Assembly (NCBI GenBank): GCA_012842395.1
Contig: DUSX01000034.1
Span: forward strand, 452,650 to 498,385
Source: Bacillota bacterium
Lineage (GTDB): Bacteria; Bacillota; SHA-98; UBA4971
Direction of reading: 5' to 3'
Length of the DNA stretch: 45,736 nt
Every line of letters begins with the position of its first letter. Position 1 is the first letter of the stretch. Shown here piece by piece: positions 42,318 to 45,736 of this stretch. The position numbers and the translations under genes were made by a program. Below the pieces are notes generated by a model, which worked only from the letters and a program-made list of their open reading frames with translations, was not told where the DNA came from and searched no databases.

Positions 42318-45008
42318 CTACGCACCCCTTCCGCAGCACTTCTTGTATTTCTTCCCGCTCCCGCAAGGACACGGATCGTTTCTCCCAACCTTCTTCACAC
42401 GTCGCTGCTCCACACGAGGGCGCTCCTCGTCCTGCCCGCCGCCGCTCATGGTTATGCGATAACGACGCGCCTTTGGCTGTCTCTCGCCGGTGTCCACGCC
42501 GACCCGGAACATCCAGGTCACAACGTCCTCCTGGATGCTGGCCTTGAGAGCCTCGAACATCTGCCAGCCTTCGATCTGATATTCCTGGACCGGGTTGTGC
42601 TGCCCGTAGGCCCGAAGCCCGATGCCCTCGCGCAGGTCGTCCATGGCCTGTAGGTGGTCCATCCACTTAGCGTCTATGATTCTGAGCATAACGAGCTTCT
42701 CAAGGGCCCTCATGCGTTCAGGCCCGATGAGAGCCTCCCGCGCCTCATAAGCCTTCTGAGCCGCTTGCACGATATGCTCCTCGAGCTCGGCTCGACGCAA
42801 GCCGACGAGGTCCTCTTTCGTAACCAGCGACGAGCCCGGCGCGAAGGTCTTGTTCACCCGGTCGGCAAGCCCATCGAGGTCCCATTCCTCCTGGAACACC
42901 TTTTCGTTGGCGTAGGTGTCCAGCATTCCCCGCACAACCTGGGCAATCATCTCCATGATTCGGTCCTTGAGGTTCTCGCCGCGCAGGACCATGCGTCTGT
43001 CGCGGTAGATAACCTCGCGTTGCTTGTTCATGACATCATCGTACTCGAGCACCTGTTTGCGAATGTCGAAGTTGCGCGCCTCCACACGTTTCTGCGCGGT
43101 CTCGATAGCTCGCGAGAGTCGCGGATGCTCGATCGGCACGTTTTCTTCCCAGCCGAGCCTGTTCATGATATTCGTAATGAACTCCCCGCCGAACAGACGC
43201 ATCAAATCGTCCTCAAGCGAAACGTAGAAGCGCGATGCCCCCGGGTCGCCCTGGCGCCCGGACCGGCCGCGAAGCTGGTTGTCAATGCGCCTGCTTTCGT
43301 GACGCTCGGTGCCGATAATGAAAAGCCCGCCGAGCTCGACGACCTTCTCATGTTCCCCGGCGCACGCAGCCTTCGCCTCTTCAAGATAGGCCTGGAACTC
43401 CTGCCTCGCCTTGAGGACTTGCGGATCCTTCGTAGGGAACCTCTCGGCGGCCTCGGCCACGACCTCGCTTGGGTAGCCTTGAGCGCGTAGCTTCTGCTTG
43501 GCGATGTACTCCGGGTTGCCGCCCAGCACGATGTCGGTTCCGCGACCGGCCATGTTTGTGGCTATGGTCACTGTCCCGAGGCGGCCGGCCTGTGCGACTA
43601 TCTCAGCCTCGCGCTCGTGGTGCTTTGCGTTGAGCACCTGGTGAGGAATGCCGCGGCGACGCAGCATCTCGCTGAGCCTTTCGGATTTTTCGATGGAGAT
43701 CGTGCCCACAAGGACCGGCTGCCCCTTTTTGTGCAGCCTCTCGATCTCGTCTACGACGGCGTTGAACTTGGCGCGCTCCGTCTTGTAAACGACGTCCGGG
43801 TGATCAATCCGGATCATCGGGAGATGCGTCGGGATCACGACAACGTCGAGCCCGTATATCTTGCGGAACTCCTCTTCCTCCGTGGCAGCGGTGCCGGTCA
43901 TGCCTGCCAGTTTCTTGTACATCCTGAAGTAGTTCTGGAACGTGATCGTCGCAAGCGTCTGGCTTTCCCGCTCGACCTTCACGCCCTCCTTGGCCTCGAT
44001 AGCCTGATGCAAGCCGTCACTGTAGCGTCTCCCGAACATGAGCCGCCCGGTGAACTCATCCACGATGATGACCTCGCCGTCCTTGACGACGTAGTCTCTA
44101 TCGCGCCGCATGAGCGCGTGGGCCCGCAGAGCCTGGTTCAGATGGTGGGCGAGCTCCATGTTGGCGTCATCATACAAGTTGTCTATGCCCAACATCTTCT
44201 CGACCCTGGCCACGCCGTCCTCGGTCAGCGCGACGGTCCGGGCCTTTTCGTCTACCGTGTAGTCCACCTCAGGCTTAAGCCTCGGCACGAGCCGGGCGAA
44301 GTGGTAATACAAGTCCGTCGACTCCTCCGCCTGGCCGGAGATGATGAGCGGAGTCCGCGCCTCATCTATGAGGATGCTATCCACCTCGTCGACGATAGCG
44401 TAATTCAGCTCGCGCTGAACCATCTCGTCTTCAGACGTGACCATGTTGTCGCGGAGATAGTCGAACCCGAACTCGTTGTTCGTGCCGTACGTTATATCTG
44501 CCGCATAAGCGGCCTTTCTCTGGGTGTAATCCAACCCATGGACGATCACGCCCACCGTAAGCCCGAGGAACTTGTAAATCGTCCCCATCCATTCGGCGTC
44601 GCGCCGCGCCAGGTAATCGTTGACAGTGACGACGTGAACGCCTTTCCCTGGGAGGGCGTTGAGGTATGCAGGCAGCGTCGCCGCAAGCGTCTTGCCTTCA
44701 CCGGTCTTCATCTCGGCGATCCTGCCCTCGTGGAGCACGATACCGCCCATGACCTGCTCGTCGAAGTGGCGCTGTCCCAGCACCCTGGCAGACGCCTCCC
44801 GGACAACCGCGAACGCTTCCAAGAGCATGTCATCCAAAGACTCGCCGTTAGCAAGTCGCGACCTGAACTCGGCCGTCTTCGCGGCGAGCTCGTCGTCAGA
44901 CAGCTTGGAAACCTCCGGTTCGAGGGCGGTTATGGCCGCTGCCATGTCCCGCAATCTGCGGAGCTCTCTCTCATTGAAATCAAACGCTTTCTTCAGAAAG
45001 CCAAGCAC
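42318..45008 (-). CDS. secA: Preprotein translocase motor SecA
   Basis: SecA is the ATPase that drives proteins through SecYEG. The product has 896 residues. It shows NBD1 with [20 protein letters not shown] and the DEAD-type [14 protein letters not shown], the preprotein-binding and scaffold regions, and NBD2 with [14 protein letters not shown] and [15 protein letters not shown]-terminal zinc-binding tail ([14 protein letters not shown]) binds SecB or phospholipid. The GTG at 45008 ([16 protein letters not shown]) matches the usual SecA start and has AAGGG about 9 nt upstream; an open frame to 45272 is part of the leader. It is followed at once by prfB. Confidence 0.97.
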   Translation of the reverse strand: MLGFLKKAFDFNERELRRLRDMAAAITALEPEVSKLSDDELAAKTAEFRSRLANGESLDDMLLEAFAVVREASARVLGQRHFDEQVMGGIVLHEGRIAEMKTGEGKTLAATLPAYLNALPGKGVHVVTVNDYLARRDAEWMGTIYKFLGLTVGVIVHGLDYTQRKAAYAADITYGTNNEFGFDYLRDNMVTSEDEMVQRELNYAIVDEVDSILIDEARTPLIISGQAEESTDLYYHFARLVPRLKPEVDYTVDEKARTVALTEDGVARVEKMLGIDNLYDDANMELAHHLNQALRAHALMRRDRDYVVKDGEVIIVDEFTGRLMFGRRYSDGLHQAIEAKEGVKVERESQTLATITFQNYFRMYKKLAGMTGTAATEEEEFRKIYGLDVVVIPTHLPMIRIDHPDVVYKTERAKFNAVVDEIERLHKKGQPVLVGTISIEKSERLSEMLRRRGIPHQVLNAKHHEREAEIVAQAGRLGTVTIATNMAGRGTDIVLGGNPEYIAKQKLRAQGYPSEVVAEAAERFPTKDPQVLKARQEFQAYLEEAKAACAGEHEKVVELGGLFIIGTERHESRRIDNQLRGRSGRQGDPGASRFYVSLEDDLMRLFGGEFITNIMNRLGWEENVPIEHPRLSRAIETAQKRVEARNFDIRKQVLEYDDVMNKQREVIYRDRRMVLRGENLKDRIMEMIAQVVRGMLDTYANEKVFQEEWDLDGLADRVNKTFAPGSSLVTKEDLVGLRRAELEEHIVQAAQKAYEAREALIGPERMRALEKLVMLRIIDAKWMDHLQAMDDLREGIGLRAYGQHNPVQEYQIEGWQMFEALKASIQEDVVTWMFRVGVDTGERQPKARRYRITMSGGGQDEERPRVEQRRVKKVGRNDPCPCGSGKKYKKCCGRGA

Positions 45009-45375
45009 CCTGCTTTCCCTTCTTTCAACCCGGGCATTGCGCCCATAGCTCGCGCGGACGCGGTGAGCTGAAAATGAAAAGCCAACCGCCAACCCCCTCT
45101 TACTGATGAGCGGTCCGCGCGCGCCCTGTCGGCTCCTGGCGACCCCGGAGACGGGATCGAAGAGACGAGTTCGTACGGAACCGCCGCGACGCACCCCATT
45201 CAGCGAAAACCGAAAACCATCCCTGCGAAGACCATCCGTACCGAACGGACGCGCCCACAAGGCGCACGCCACGTCCCTGTCTCAGAGCGGGACTGTGTCA
45301 GCGCCAGCACGCGCCCGCACAAGCTAGCGCCAGAGGCTCAGCCCTTTTGTTGGCTCCGCCCCTTGGCGCGAGATA
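45009..45375 (-). other. Long secA leader region
   Basis: If the promoter at 45376-45404 is the main one, the secA message has about 360 nt before its GTG. No recognisable riboswitch is seen. A minus-strand open frame of 68 codons (44993-45199) ends just inside secA. It lacks a good ribosome binding site and a clear signal peptide, so I do not call it a gene. To the right, 45405-45500 holds nothing that I can name. Confidence 0.4.
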
Positions 45376-45404
45376 ATTATACCATTCACCCAACGGTCCA
45401 GCAA
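45376..45404 (-). promoter_or_regulatory. Predicted sigma-70-type promoter of secA-prfB
   Basis: On the minus strand TTGCTG (45399-45404) and a consensus TATAAT (45376-45381) are spaced by exactly 17 nt. Confidence 0.65.
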
Positions 45405-45600
45405 CCTCGCGCCCGGCCAGACGCCAGCCAGCCCGGCCAGCGGTCCACCCGCTCTGCGCCAGCGACCCGCCGCTCGGTCAGACTCATCTTTGACAGCAAA
45501 ACGGGGTTTTGATGTGCCACGGATCCGGAAACCCGCATGAAATGGACACCGGCATCCGCAAGATCGGAAAATGTTGTGCCACGTATACGCGGTTATACTG

Positions 45601-45628
45601 TTGACATGGCTGGCATATATGGTATGAT
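45601..45628 (+). promoter_or_regulatory. Strong transposase promoter, possibly giving a leaderless mRNA
   Basis: TTGACA (45601-45606) and TATGAT (45623-45628) are spaced by 16 nt. The ATG of the transposase is at 45638, so transcription would begin only a few bases before the start codon. No Shine-Dalgarno is present. A CATGGC/GCCATG inverted repeat (45605-45610 and 45635-45640) flanks the -10. Confidence 0.6.
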
Positions 45629-45637
45629 ATAGCTGCC

Positions 45638-45736
45638 ATGTATGTTAGAAGCAAGTCCTTCCGAAACAAAGACGGCTCAACACGCACATACCTCCAGCTT
45701 GTCAAGGGTGAGCGGGTCGGCGGGAAGATCCGTCAG
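45638..45736 (+). CDS. IS1634 family transposase (partial, N-terminal 33 residues)
   Basis: The frame starts at ATG 45638 and is open to the window edge. The 33 residues (MYVRSKSFRNKDGS, then TRTYLQLVKGERVGGKIRQ) match the typical start of IS1634-type DDE transposases, with the YLQLV...GKxRQ pattern. The catalytic domain lies outside the window. It is the only mobile-element gene seen. The lack of a ribosome binding site fits low or leaderless translation, common for transposases. Confidence 0.72.
   Translation, partial: MYVRSKSFRNKDGSTRTYLQLVKGERVGGKIRQ

Larger units (their letters stand above)
45513..45736 (+). mobile_element. Left end of an IS1634-like insertion sequence (partial)
   Basis: The window ends within a transposase gene. 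The nonamer TGTGCCACG occurs at 45513-45521 and again at 45575-45583, upstream of that gene and in no coding context, which suggests end-associated transposase sites. Base composition becomes more AT-rich from about 45500 than in the neighbouring genes. The exact left terminus and any target duplication cannot be fixed without the right end, so the start given is approximate. Confidence 0.4.

Noticed and set aside
43617-45071. Plus-strand open frame of 484 codons opposite secA
   Set aside because: Mirror frame of secA with no family motif.
44993-45199. 68-codon minus-strand open frame ending inside the secA start, as a SecM-like arrest peptide gene
   Set aside because: No good ribosome binding site, no convincing signal peptide and no known arrest motif; chance open frames of this size are common in such GC-rich DNA. 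Kept only as part of the leader finding.

Overview
The window comes from the chromosome of a GC-rich Gram-positive bacterium, most likely a deep or clostridial-type lineage of Bacillota. This rests on gene content: cdaA-cdaR-glmM, ftsEX with a CwlO/EnvC-like M23 hydrolase, a MinJ-like PDZ protein, CsaB and TagA-type cell-surface polymer enzymes, DUF2089 and SHOCT proteins, a YvlD-type holin-like protein, and a Bacillus-type SOS box before uvrB. No 16S gene or other species marker is present, so no finer placement is made. Nearly all of the window is ordinary housekeeping DNA. Only the two ends look accessory: a GH36 alpha-galactosidase cut by the left edge and an IS1634-like transposase cut by the right edge.

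Layout. 1-1126: the 5' part of the alpha-galactosidase gene (minus strand) and a strong bidirectional terminator. 1127-3286: an ABC-F ATPase with its own promoter and leader. 3443-13192: a long minus-strand run reading cdaA, cdaR, glmM, glmS, acpS, nnr, alr, lpdA, which joins c-di-AMP synthesis to amino-sugar and D-alanine supply for peptidoglycan. 13114-13835: a gene-poor stretch with small repeats. 13836-17503: divergent apgM (glycolysis) and a class A penicillin-binding protein. 17460-20440: a minus-strand cluster of DUF2089, SHOCT protein, unknown membrane protein, YvlD-like protein and HAD phosphatase, resembling the B. subtilis yvl envelope-stress genes. 20519-27583: uvrB-uvrA-uvrC on the plus strand behind a promoter and a probable LexA site.

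27639-34177 (minus): a short solute-binding lipoprotein, then ftsE, ftsX, an M23 hydrolase, an S41 C-terminal processing protease and a MinJ-like PDZ membrane protein. This is a division and cell-wall-hydrolysis module. 34310-36237: a split transketolase (N and C subunits). 36260-41096: TagA/WecG glycosyltransferase, CsaB pyruvyltransferase, DUF5693 membrane protein and DUF2993 protein, probably for a secondary cell-wall polymer. 41206-45404: secA and prfB. The prfB gene carries the classical programmed +1 frameshift and must be read as a joined gene.

The window holds no CRISPR array, tRNA, rRNA or defence system that I can see. The best leads for something undescribed are the DUF2089-SHOCT-YvlD cluster with repeats downstream of a near-consensus promoter, the DUF5693-CsaB-TagA surface-polymer cluster, the shortened solute-binding lipoprotein just upstream of ftsEX, and the leaderless-looking transposase promoter at the right edge.
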